NCBI RefSeq assembly: GCF_032714495.1
Contig: NZ_JAWDKB010000001.1
Coordinates: 307,545 to 371,544, forward strand
Reading direction: 5' to 3'
DNA length: 64,000 bases
DNA from: Methanorbis rubei
GTDB taxonomy: Archaea > Halobacteriota > Methanomicrobia > Methanomicrobiales > Methanocorpusculaceae
The notes under the pieces are model-generated. The model worked only from the letters and a program-made list of their open reading frames with translations. It had not been told where the DNA came from and did not search any database. This document shows, piece by piece, positions 17,351 to 25,549 of the stretch (the stretch's first letter is position 1; each line of letters starts with the position of its first letter). The translations under genes and the position numbers were made by a program.

Positions 17351-20296
17351 TTACTCATCGCCTCCGGCAAGTGATCTGAGTTGACCGAATCTGCAGATGA
17401 ATCTCTCCTTGCAGGAAGAACAGCCTGTCTTGTTGTAAACAGGGGCACAGACTCCTTCCCGCATGCCTTTCCGGTATGCCGCGGCGAACTCAAGCGCGAG
17501 AGAGACAAAGCAGTCGTCCGAGTCCTGCGTGGGATATGTTTCCGCAACAGTTTTCGTGGATATCTGGTAGTAGCTGCCGCCTGACTGCTTCAGATCAGGT
17601 CTGAGATGGTTGATTGCCGCAAGGTAGAGTGGAAGCTGAAGGGATTTTCCTGCTTTGATCTCGGCAGCAGTTTTCACGCTGCCGGTCTTGTAGTCGGTCA
17701 CCGAAAATTCATTTTCCCTCAGTCTTATTCGGTCGATTCGTCCTTCCAGCCTGAGTTCATCTCCGTCCGAAAGCGGGATACCGGACGTATCAGCCATCGA
17801 GAAGGAAAACTCAAGCATCTCTTTTGGTGTAATCGATCCAGCCTTCGCGGCTGCAATTTCTCTGTCGATAACTTCAACGAGCCTCCCCGGGTAATCGGGA
17901 GTTCCAATATACCTATCCCTGAGACTCTGCCATCTCGGGGTTGCAAGGCCAACTCGGTCAAACTCTTCTGCGGCAATCCTCAACAAATCCGCGACCGCTG
18001 AGTCGCGGTTTATCTCGCTTGGTGGAAAAAACTCTGACTCTGCTATCATTCGGTACATGGTTTTGTGGATGACAACGCCAAGCTCAGGCAGTTCATCACT
18101 CTCAGGGTTGGGATGAGCGAGAAGCCGCAGATGCAGCTCGGTGTACCAGCGAAACGGACATGCAGCATACCGCTCAAGTTCGGTTACCGAAAAGCAGGCC
18201 GAGTTTCCATACTGATCCCTGAAGCTTTCATCAGCAAACACTGCATCGTACTCTGTTGCCGGAGCTCCCGCGCGTTTGATAACTTCGATCTCGGTCCTTC
18301 GTGCAGCGTCCAGAAGATCCGGCAGCCGACTTGTGTTTAGATCATTCTCCCAGGAGTTTTTCGCCATCAGCTCTCCTGCGTGCGCTGCAAGCCATGCGCT
18401 CGAGTGCCGAGTCTCGCCTGCTTCCCATGCGGTGTCTGGCAGATCAAACATCTTCAGCCATGCGGACGGGATTTTTGCCTTGCCCTCATCTGTTATCGGG
18501 GCTGACAAGTAGAGCGACTTCTCTGCCGCAAGCAGTACTGACAAAAATGCGTACCGTTCTTCCTTCAGTGTTTCTTCATAGGTCTGCGTCTTTGCCTCGA
18601 GAGTCTCGGCTGTTGTTAGAAACGGCAGCCTTGGATGAACGCGGGGAAGAACGTCTGCGGTGAGTCCTGCAAGAAACACATGCGGAATTTTCTGGTGAAC
18701 GATCTCACGAAATCCGAAGATTTTCACGGTGTCCGCGGTTTCGTACGGTGATATTGGGCTGCTCTGTGCTGACTTGACAAAGGAGAAGAGCATCGAGTAA
18801 AATTTTCCTGCAGAAATTTTTTCATTCGCAAGCAGTGTTTCTGCCGCATCGATCGCCTGAAGAACTTCTTCAAAACTTTTTACCGCGGACGCGTCCGCAG
18901 CTGATCCATTTCTTCCCGGGAACTCAAGGCGGTCGAGCAGTTTTCTCAGTTCAGTGATGAACTCTTCTGCAGTTTTTTTTCCATCGCTCAAAGGAGAGAG
19001 AAGAGCAAAAATTCTCTCAAGTTTTTTTTCGACCGCATCAACTCTGGCAGCCTTTGCCGCAAGTTCTGACTTTTCCGGCGCAGGAGTGTCTGCATCCTCT
19101 ATTTTACTGCACAGCCGCTCCTTCAATCTCTTCGGATACTTCTGCCACTGCTGTTTTCCTCCGGTGATCTCTGCGGCCTGAGAGAGCCACAACAGATCGC
19201 GGGAGGAGACTGCGTTTTCCTTCCAGGAAAAATGCGGATAAGAGAACAGGATCGTCATGTCTTCTGTTGCATAATTTCCTACCACCGTCTTTAGCAGGGA
19301 AAACACTGCGGCTACTGCGGGCGAACGAAACAGTGGATTACCGATCGAGCTCTCAAACTTCAGCGTACTGTCCTTCGCAAAAAAATCCGGGAACAGTTCT
19401 CCGGCAAGCTCGGCATACAACGGAACTTCAGGCGTGAGGACTGCAATGTCTCCCGGGCTTGTTCCCGCTTCAATCAGGCGGCATATTTCTTCTGCGATTG
19501 CGGATAGTTCCGCAGTTCTGTCGGCAAACACACCGATCTTTTGTATCGGGATGTTTGGAGAGAGGGAAAGCTTCTGAAAAATTGTTTCTGCGAGACTGTC
19601 GTGCTCAATCTCTTCAGAGTCTTGTAGCGGAGAAAATATTTTGTTGTTCTCTGCGTAGGGAACAAACTCGATTACTTCGTCCGCGCGCATGCGTACTGCG
19701 TCCAGAAGATCTGCCTCCAGCTCTTTTGGTGCGTAATGCCCGCACAGCACTGCGAACTTTATCAAAAATCTGCCGTCGCGTACTGCGTCTGCTGCGAGAT
19801 GCAGGGTCCGGACTGCGTCCGCGGTCTGTTCTCTTTCCGAGAATGCATCGTACTCCTCAAAGATCGAGGCGATTGCTGCAAGCTTTTCATTCCCTGTTGG
19901 CAGTTGCGCGCGCCGATAGCGAAGGGTGTTGTAGAGGGTGACGAGATTTTCAATCGCTGCTGCTCCGGGATTTTTCTCAGGAAAAATGCTGAGCATCGAT
20001 TGGTTTCTCCCGACAATTTCTGAAAAGATCATATTCTGTTCAATGGGTGAGAGAATTCTGATGTTCGGGAAGGCTGTGGTTACCACTGTTTTTGCAAAAT
20101 CTGCAATTGTTGTGATGCGGGATGGTATGCAAAATCCGTTTTCTTCACGGCTTCGTCTTCGTATCGTCTCGGCAAGCCTGTTTACCGGTAAAATCATCCA
20201 TGCATTTGTCGGGTCTGCCTTTTGTTCACGAAAATATTTCGCGAAAAAATCATCAGGTATGGTTTTTGGCAAACCGTAGCGAGTCAAGGCAGACAT
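17351..20296 (-). CDS. addB: AddB-like nuclease subunit with Fe-S cysteines
   Basis: About 981 residues from the ATG at 20296; upstream in-frame ATGs at 20332 and 20326 are possible. A TATA-like CATATTTTCAA at about 20341-20351 predicts transcription starting near 20320, so I prefer 20296. The C-terminal nuclease has LRLEGRIDRIRLRENEFSVTDYKTG. An AddB-type iron-sulfur arrangement is visible: a lone Cys in ELERYAACPFRWYTEL, and a C-terminal GCSSCKERFICRFG. The N-terminal helicase-like part has no Walker A, as in RexB/inactive AddB motors. Partner of the AddA-like protein. Confidence 0.82.
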   Translation of the reverse strand: MSALTRYGLPKTIPDDFFAKYFREQKADPTNAWMILPVNRLAETIRRRSREENGFCIPSRITTIADFAKTVVTTAFPNIRILSPIEQNMIFSEIVGRNQSMLSIFPEKNPGAAAIENLVTLYNTLRYRRAQLPTGNEKLAAIASIFEEYDAFSEREQTADAVRTLHLAADAVRDGRFLIKFAVLCGHYAPKELEADLLDAVRMRADEVIEFVPYAENNKIFSPLQDSEEIEHDSLAETIFQKLSLSPNIPIQKIGVFADRTAELSAIAEEICRLIEAGTSPGDIAVLTPEVPLYAELAGELFPDFFAKDSTLKFESSIGNPLFRSPAVAAVFSLLKTVVGNYATEDMTILFSYPHFSWKENAVSSRDLLWLSQAAEITGGKQQWQKYPKRLKERLCSKIEDADTPAPEKSELAAKAARVDAVEKKLERIFALLSPLSDGKKTAEEFITELRKLLDRLEFPGRNGSAADASAVKSFEEVLQAIDAAETLLANEKISAGKFYSMLFSFVKSAQSSPISPYETADTVKIFGFREIVHQKIPHVFLAGLTADVLPRVHPRLPFLTTAETLEAKTQTYEETLKEERYAFLSVLLAAEKSLYLSAPITDEGKAKIPSAWLKMFDLPDTAWEAGETRHSSAWLAAHAGELMAKNSWENDLNTSRLPDLLDAARRTEIEVIKRAGAPATEYDAVFADESFRDQYGNSACFSVTELERYAACPFRWYTELHLRLLAHPNPESDELPELGVVIHKTMYRMIAESEFFPPSEINRDSAVADLLRIAAEEFDRVGLATPRWQSLRDRYIGTPDYPGRLVEVIDREIAAAKAGSITPKEMLEFSFSMADTSGIPLSDGDELRLEGRIDRIRLRENEFSVTDYKTGSVKTAAEIKAGKSLQLPLYLAAINHLRPDLKQSGGSYYQISTKTVAETYPTQDSDDCFVSLALEFAAAYRKGMREGVCAPVYNKTGCSSCKERFICRFGQLRSLAGGDE

Positions 20297-20637
20297 TGAT
20301 GATTTAGTTGGACGGCAGAATACCATAAACATGATCCAATTGAAAATATGGGGGGCTCACTACTGTTTCATCTGATTTACGCGGCCTTTGAAGCAAATGA
20401 GTTGTGTTGTGCAGGATTTGTATACCCTACTGCCGCTGATCCAATAAGTTGATAAGGTAATACGTTGAGAATACTTATGTTAGGCGGGGAAGAAGGGGAG
20501 TTCTATCTCATGCCTACAAAGTTTTGATTATGCTTTTTTGTTGAATTGCGCCTTATGCATTCATTTTGTGCAAATGATCACTCATGCCGCATGTGAAAAT
20601 TGCGCCTGAATAAAAATATTTGATTGGGCAAAATGCC
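20297..20637. other. Intergenic region between addB and fprA
   Basis: About 340 bp upstream of addB and downstream of fprA, both on the minus strand. Apart from the TATA-like element for addB I see no open frame with coding character, no repeat family member and no tRNA-like fold. Confidence 0.4.
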
Positions 20638-21861
20638 TCACGGCATCTTCTTGATCTCTTTTGCAATCTCCTGACCGAGCTTGAAAAATTTCTCTTTATC
20701 TGCCGAATCTGGTCGATAGGTGAACTCTACCGGCTCATGCCAGATTTGAATGCCTGCTTTTTCCAAAAGCTCGGTGATGACTTTTGGCGCGCCGCCTTTG
20801 CCGCCGTTTGATCCAAACGCAAACCCGATTTTTTTCTGAGTCTGTTTGCCTGGTCTGATCCCCATCAGATAGTAGAGGAATCCGGCAACCGTGGGCAGCG
20901 GATAATCCTCAAGAGTCGGGGAGCCGACAATGACTGCCTTTGAATCAAGAATGTCGCGGACCACATCAGATCGGTGAACTCCCTCATACCGTCCGTCCTT
21001 TAAGAGATCGAATTTGACTTCAACGCCTTCGGTGATTGCTCCTTCGGCGATGTACTGGGCCGCAGTGCCGGTCGAGTAGTGCATTGTGTCATACACGATG
21101 GTGATCTTATTTTTGGCAACACCGTTCGCCCAGTTGACGTAGGCGTTGATGATGTCTGCTGCATGGCTTCTCCAGATAATTCCGTGAGACGGCGCAATCA
21201 TCTCGATCGGCACACCAAGCTCGGTAACCTCACCAAGTTTCTTGAGAACTTTTGGAGAGAGTGGAACGATCAGGTTTGCGACAAACTTTGCCGCATGCTC
21301 CATCGCAATGTCAATGCCGAGCTCATCATCGAAGCGTTCGCTGGATGCAACATGCTGGCCGAACGCATCGTTCGGGAAGAGAATTTTGTCCTCGCCAAGG
21401 TAGGTGAACATCGAGTCAGGCCAGTGGAGGAACGGAGCTTCAAGGAAGGTCAGGGTTTTGCCGTTGCCGAGAGAAAGGTTTTCCAGATTTTTAATGGTGT
21501 GAATGTTCCATGCACTGGTGTCGTAGTGGCGCGCGAATCCTTTTTTCGCGATCTCGGTCATGTAGATCGGAACGTTCGGGAGTTTTTTGGTAAAGAGCGG
21601 GAGGGAACCTGAGTGATCGACTTCGATATGGTTTGCCACGATGTAATCGATTTTTTCCAGCGGCAGGACAGATTCAATTCGTTCGATGAGCTGCCACTCA
21701 TGGCCGGGATAGGTTCCGTCAATCAGTGCGACTTTTTCTCCGATAACGAGGTATGCGTTGTAGGTTGTTCCCGGAAGAGTGTAGCCGTGGTAATCACGAA
21801 GGTTCCAGTCAATAGCCCCTACCCAGTAGACGCCGTCTTTGATTTTTACTGCTTGCAACAT
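20638..21861 (-). CDS. fprA: F420H2 oxidase, A-type flavoprotein FprA
   Basis: 407 residues. The N-terminal metallo-beta-lactamase domain has diiron ligands in NHIEVDHSG (H78, E80, D82, H83). The C-terminal flavodoxin domain begins near residue 255 (NKITIVYDTMHYSTGTAAQYIAEG, FMN site). In methanogens this enzyme reduces O2 to water with reduced F420, which is oxygen defence. The length fits the family. It is divergent from fae, and an MsvR-like regulator follows fae. The promoter side (21862-21960) contains a TATTCGTTTTTGG stretch but no clear palindrome. Confidence 0.95.
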   Translation of the reverse strand: MLQAVKIKDGVYWVGAIDWNLRDYHGYTLPGTTYNAYLVIGEKVALIDGTYPGHEWQLIERIESVLPLEKIDYIVANHIEVDHSGSLPLFTKKLPNVPIYMTEIAKKGFARHYDTSAWNIHTIKNLENLSLGNGKTLTFLEAPFLHWPDSMFTYLGEDKILFPNDAFGQHVASSERFDDELGIDIAMEHAAKFVANLIVPLSPKVLKKLGEVTELGVPIEMIAPSHGIIWRSHAADIINAYVNWANGVAKNKITIVYDTMHYSTGTAAQYIAEGAITEGVEVKFDLLKDGRYEGVHRSDVVRDILDSKAVIVGSPTLEDYPLPTVAGFLYYLMGIRPGKQTQKKIGFAFGSNGGKGGAPKVITELLEKAGIQIWHEPVEFTYRPDSADKEKFFKLGQEIAKEIKKMP

Positions 21862-22063
21862 GGTAATAGTTCCAATTTTCCGGAGTCCGACAAAACAATC
21901 CTGTCAGAATCTCCGGTGATTTGCTACATATTCGTTTTTGGTATTTAATAGGGGTGAGATTGCGGCATTTTTATTGAGGTGTATTTTGCGAGTGAAATTC
22001 TGATTTTCGTCAGTATATTTCTCGGTTTTTAAAATTTATCAATTGAATTTATCCAATGTCGTG

Positions 22064-22168
22064 ATGAAACTTCGTTGCCCGTTCTGCCCCAATATAAGAC
22101 TGTCCCCGATGAACAAATATTTCAACTTCCGGTCTCATAGTAACAGAGTACCACAGAAACGAGGATAG
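22064..22168 (+). CDS. Possible 34-residue leader peptide before fae
   Basis: Short frame MKLRCPFCPNIRLSP... with a CPFC pair, ending TAG 6 nt before the fae start. Its end overlaps the fae ribosome binding site (GAGGA 22161-22165). It lies inside the transcribed leader if the TATA-like TTTTTAAAATTTATC (about 22026-22040) is the fae promoter. No recognised family; may be chance. Confidence 0.3.
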   Translation: MKLRCPFCPNIRLSPMNKYFNFRSHSNRVPQKRG

Positions 22169-22174
22169 AAAAAA

Positions 22175-22720
22175 ATGGGATTTTTACAAAGTGTTGATAA
22201 TGCCGTAGGCGGAGTTATTTCTCCGTTTACTCGTGTAATGTTTGGCGAAGCACTGGTCGGTGAGGGTGCTGAAGTGGCACACATTGATCTGGTGATGGGG
22301 CCGAAAGGAAGTTCTGTAGAGCACGCATTTGTCAGTGCGCTTGCATCCCCGCAGAAAGGCCACACCCCGCTCCTTGCGGTTGTTACTCCGAACCTTCCGC
22401 CAAAACCATCAACTTTGATGGTGAACAAAGTCACCATCAAAAATGCAAGCCAGGCAGTCATGATGTTCGGTCCCGCCCAGCACGCGGTTGCGATGGCTGT
22501 CATGGACTCGGTTGAAGAAGGCGTGATCCCCAAAGACAAGGCAGAAGATCTGCTGCTCATCGTCTCCGTCTTCATCGAGTGGGACGCTGTTGACAAAAAG
22601 AAAGTTCATGACTGGAACTATGAGGCAACTAAACTTGCCATCAAACGTGCGGTCACCGGAGAACCGAAAATCGATGAAATTCTTGCCAAGAAAAACTCGG
22701 CAGTTCATCCATTTAATTAA
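22175..22720 (+). CDS. fae: Formaldehyde-activating enzyme homologue
   Basis: 181 residues. Condenses formaldehyde with tetrahydromethanopterin to methylene-H4MPT. The family signature GEALVGEGAEVAHIDLVMGPKG (22-43) is intact, including the conserved His, as are ASPQKGHTPLLAVVTPNL and the MFGPAQHAVAMAVMDSV segment. No hexulose-phosphate synthase domain is fused, unlike many archaeal Fae-Hps. Ribosome site GAGGA 9 nt before ATG. In methanogens it may detoxify formaldehyde or feed C1 units. It sits between fprA and the MsvR-like regulator. Confidence 0.93.
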   Translation: MGFLQSVDNAVGGVISPFTRVMFGEALVGEGAEVAHIDLVMGPKGSSVEHAFVSALASPQKGHTPLLAVVTPNLPPKPSTLMVNKVTIKNASQAVMMFGPAQHAVAMAVMDSVEEGVIPKDKAEDLLLIVSVFIEWDAVDKKKVHDWNYEATKLAIKRAVTGEPKIDEILAKKNSAVHPFN

Positions 22721-22793
22721 TTTTTTCTTTTTTTCATCCTTTGCAGAGTTCCGAAACTTCTTATCTCTCTGCGGCATATTATATTCCCAATTA

Positions 22794-22816
22794 GGTTTTT
22801 TGGGTTTTCCAAAACC
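22794..22816. promoter_or_regulatory. Inverted repeat in the MsvR-like gene promoter
   Basis: GGTTTT (22794-22799) and AAAACC (22811-22816) face each other across 11 bp, 12 bp before the regulator's ATG. The placement at the expected transcription start fits autorepression, which is known for MsvR. It does not match the published TTCG...CGAA type box, so the assignment is open. Confidence 0.4.
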
Positions 22817-22827
22817 ACCGATGTGTT

Positions 22828-23607
22828 ATGCCAGAATCCGACATTTCCCAACCTCTCAAATTATTTTCCAGTGATGGAACCGTCACTGCGATCAGGAGTA
22901 CGGTACGAAATAATATTCTCTTTCTCATCAGGGATGAAGGAGAAGTATCTTTCTCCCGGATTATGGAGTATACCTCTCTTTCCAAGTCCACGGTCTCTGT
23001 TCACGTGAACTCTCTGATTGATGCTGGCCTCATCGCCTCTCACGCAGTTCCGGGCGATGCACGAAAAAAGACCTACTATCTCACGTCATCGCACCTCGCT
23101 GACATCGAACCATGCCGGCAGACCGGCAACAATGAGTTCCGGGAACTGATCCGCCAGTGTTACATCAAATACGATAATGTGGACTACCGCCAGATAATTC
23201 CGCATATCATTCAGGTGGCTCTCATCGAAGCAGGCATCAGAATCGATCCGATCATGATCCGCGGCGGCGAGATGCTGGGCGAGTCGGTGTCGATGTATCT
23301 TGTTGGCAACACGCTTGAAAAAACCCTTGACAACATCGTCAAATTCTGGGCAAGGTATGGCCTTGGCGAGATGCGGATTCGTTCCATGTCCCCGCTTCGG
23401 CTTGAGATCTACAAATGCTACGAGTGCATGGTGCTTCCGAAAGTTGAGCGCGCTTGCTGTGTTATTTCGCGCGGTATTCTCACCGCAGTGCTGTCAGCCC
23501 ATTTCGGCAAGCAGCCGGTAACGGTGGAAGAGATCGAGTGCATGGCTCAGGGATACCCTGCCTGCTGTTTTGAAGTAACGCTGCCGGATTCTGTTGTGAT
23601 TTCTTGA
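22828..23607 (+). CDS. msvR: MsvR-like HTH-V4R redox regulator
   Basis: 259 residues. A winged helix at about 25-95 (EVSFSRIMEYTSLSKSTVSVHVNSLIDAGLI, wing RKKTYYL) is followed by a V4R domain (GEMLGESVSMYLVGNTLEKTL, then the Cys-rich end). Cysteines in YKCYECM, ERACCVIS, IECMAQGYPACCFEV are placed like the redox cysteines of MsvR, a methanogen regulator known to control the F420H2 oxidase gene and itself. The fprA gene is less than 1 kb away, which supports the call. Start ATG 22828. Confidence 0.82.
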   Translation: MPESDISQPLKLFSSDGTVTAIRSTVRNNILFLIRDEGEVSFSRIMEYTSLSKSTVSVHVNSLIDAGLIASHAVPGDARKKTYYLTSSHLADIEPCRQTGNNEFRELIRQCYIKYDNVDYRQIIPHIIQVALIEAGIRIDPIMIRGGEMLGESVSMYLVGNTLEKTLDNIVKFWARYGLGEMRIRSMSPLRLEIYKCYECMVLPKVERACCVISRGILTAVLSAHFGKQPVTVEEIECMAQGYPACCFEVTLPDSVVIS

Positions 23608-23616
23608 AAAATAGGT

Positions 23617-23935
23617 GTTACGCGGTTGTGAGTCTGCGACATGCGATTTTGTTTGGAGCAACCACGGAATGCACGGAAATTTCACGGAGCTTCACGGAAA
23701 AATAAAAATGCACGGAGAACGCCTGCGGCGCCGGAATGCACAGAAAAACTAAGGGTATGAGTATATGTGTCTGTTATCATTTGGAGATGCCAACCTCCTT
23801 ATGTTTTCCGTGCATTCCGGCGCCGCAGGCGTTCTCCGTGCATTTTTATTTTCCGTGAAGCTCCGTGAAATTTCCGTGCATTCCGTGGTTACCTCAAGCG
23901 AGACCAAGGACAAATAAAACTCATCACCGCGTAAC
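23617..23935. repeat. Family B inverted-repeat element, copy 1
   Basis: Outer ends GTTACGCGGT (23617-23626) and ACCGCGTAAC (23926-23935) are exact inverses. Inside, arms of about 88 bp (23659-23747 and 23804-23893) are nearly perfect inverses made of CACGGA-type words plus GCCTGCGGCGCCGG. The ~56-bp centre is unique. It lies between the converging stops of the regulator and the next gene and fills the gap. Confidence 0.85.
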
Positions 23936-23950
23936 TCTTATCAAAAAAAA

Positions 23951-25255
23951 TTAATTTTTCTTTCCGCTTTTCTTCGCAGATTTCTTCTCAGGTTTTGCCG
24001 CAGGTTTTCTGATCACAAGGAAGTAGACAACTCCTGCGATGATGATAACACAGATAACTCCTCCGGCAATGAGAAGTCCGGTGTTGTCAGACTCGACAGG
24101 AACCTCTGTATCAACGAGCGTTATCAGAATACCTTTGGAGGAGCTATCCGGCATAATCCATCCGACCAGTGCAGCCTTTCCGGTCGAAACGGATGCTGCA
24201 TCATTGAATGTCGAGGTCTTTCCATTCTGGGATATTTTCTGAAGCTCTGTGATTGCGCCGCCAAGCGACAGCGTTAGCCAGACCGGATCATCATATCCGT
24301 CCATTCCTGCGGCAAGGTATCCGTCACCAAGCTGCACGACCGCGTAGGGAACATAACAGCCGGGAAGTTCATTGATCCAGGCAACAGAGAGATCTGCTTT
24401 CACATGCGCTGCCCAGCCAAGCCCTGATGCCCATGTGACACCGAACGGAGGATTGGATCCGACAACAAGGTAGCCGCCGTCATGTGCTCTCGTAATATCA
24501 TATCCGCATGCGCCTTCGCCGTACAGGAGATCAGCACTACCGGTTCGAACAACTCCCTCGCTCTGGATGATGCCGCCCTTCACCTTTGCAATCCAGGCAT
24601 ACATACTCTCTTCAGTGAGATATGCTGTCGTTCCTCCGGTGAGAACCAGCGTTCCGTCATCCTCAAGAAGCATCGCGAGCGGAATCATGGGTGAGGTCTC
24701 GTTGCCAAGACGGATCTGATCATTGCCCGGCGCACCGTTTGAGAGCAGGAAGCTCTGAGTGAATCCGGTGTTGGTTTCCCAGAACCATCCGGCAAAGTAG
24801 ATTTTTCCGCCTGAAACCGCAATGTCGCCTGCGCCGGTATCTGCAAGCGGCGACTCCCAGACAACATTTCCTTTACTGTCAACTCTGACAATTGTTGTGT
24901 TGCCGCCGAAGGTGTAGCCTTCCTCAGGAGAGCCGTCAACCGTTCTGGTTATGGTAGTAAGAACGCATCCTCCGTCATCCAGAGCAACAACTGACCTGAC
25001 ACTCTCTCCCGTGAGATAGCTCCGCCAGATCTCCTTACCTGCATTATCGGTCTTCAGAAGCACTGCTCCTGAGCTGTTGGTCATCCCGAGGAAAAATCCT
25101 CCTCCACTTATCGGAGCAACAGCATCTGCATTGATGTAGGTTCCGTCCAGCTGATAGGTCACGTTGAGATCCTCAACGATGCTTGCGGAGGCTCCCCCGC
25201 AGCATACGACCGCCATCAGCATCAGAACAAAAAATGCCTTTACGTATTTGATCAT
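23951..25255 (-). CDS. Secreted, membrane-anchored repeat (beta-propeller-like) protein
   Basis: 434 residues. Signal peptide (VKAFFVLMLMAVVCCGGASA), then repeated units of the kind GGFFLGMTNSSGAVLLKTDNAGKEIW, GGCVLTTITRT, NTTIVRVDSKGNVVWES, GGYLVVGSN. These have the PQQ/WD-like four-strand rhythm seen in methanogen surface proteins. A C-terminal transmembrane helix (TGLLIAGGVICVIIIAGVVYFLVI) is followed by a Lys-rich cytoplasmic tail. Probably a cell-surface protein exposed outside. Function unknown. Confidence 0.78.
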   Translation of the reverse strand: MIKYVKAFFVLMLMAVVCCGGASASIVEDLNVTYQLDGTYINADAVAPISGGGFFLGMTNSSGAVLLKTDNAGKEIWRSYLTGESVRSVVALDDGGCVLTTITRTVDGSPEEGYTFGGNTTIVRVDSKGNVVWESPLADTGAGDIAVSGGKIYFAGWFWETNTGFTQSFLLSNGAPGNDQIRLGNETSPMIPLAMLLEDDGTLVLTGGTTAYLTEESMYAWIAKVKGGIIQSEGVVRTGSADLLYGEGACGYDITRAHDGGYLVVGSNPPFGVTWASGLGWAAHVKADLSVAWINELPGCYVPYAVVQLGDGYLAAGMDGYDDPVWLTLSLGGAITELQKISQNGKTSTFNDAASVSTGKAALVGWIMPDSSSKGILITLVDTEVPVESDNTGLLIAGGVICVIIIAGVVYFLVIRKPAAKPEKKSAKKSGKKN

Positions 25256-25326
25256 GTATAGTATCTTTTACGTTAGGGTATTAGTATCTTTGTGGAGTGT
25301 CGGGCGTCGCATGTTTAATCGTGAGT

Positions 25327-25478
25327 CGCCCACGGAAAAACGGAACACACTGAATGCCACAGAAAAAAACATCACGGAGTAGACGTGAACATCATGGAAT
25401 TCGATAATAATTCATTTTTGTGATGTTCACGTCTGCTCCGTGATGTTTTTTTCCGCGTGTTCCGCTTTTCCGTGGGCT
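25327..25478. repeat. Family C inverted-repeat element, copy 1
   Basis: The left arm starts GCCCACGGAAAAACGGAACAC and contains ACATCACGGAGTAGACGTGAACATCA. The right arm is its inverse (TGATGTTCACGTCTGCTCCGTGATGTTTTT ... CCGTGGGC). About 30 bp of AT-rich centre. It lies between the divergent surface-protein gene and endA, so it is not a terminator. It lacks the outer flanks of copy 2. Confidence 0.8.
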
Positions 25479-25549
25479 GCTCAAAATGAAAGATGTAAAA
25501 ACGTTGAGACGACCTCTTTAATGATTTCAGAGAACAAACTTATACCCGC

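Noticed and set aside
23617..23935. Interpretation of the long inverted repeats as ordinary bidirectional terminators
   Set aside because: Some sit between convergent genes, but copies of the same families also lie between divergent promoters (25.3, 37.2 and 58.4 kb) and between tandem genes.
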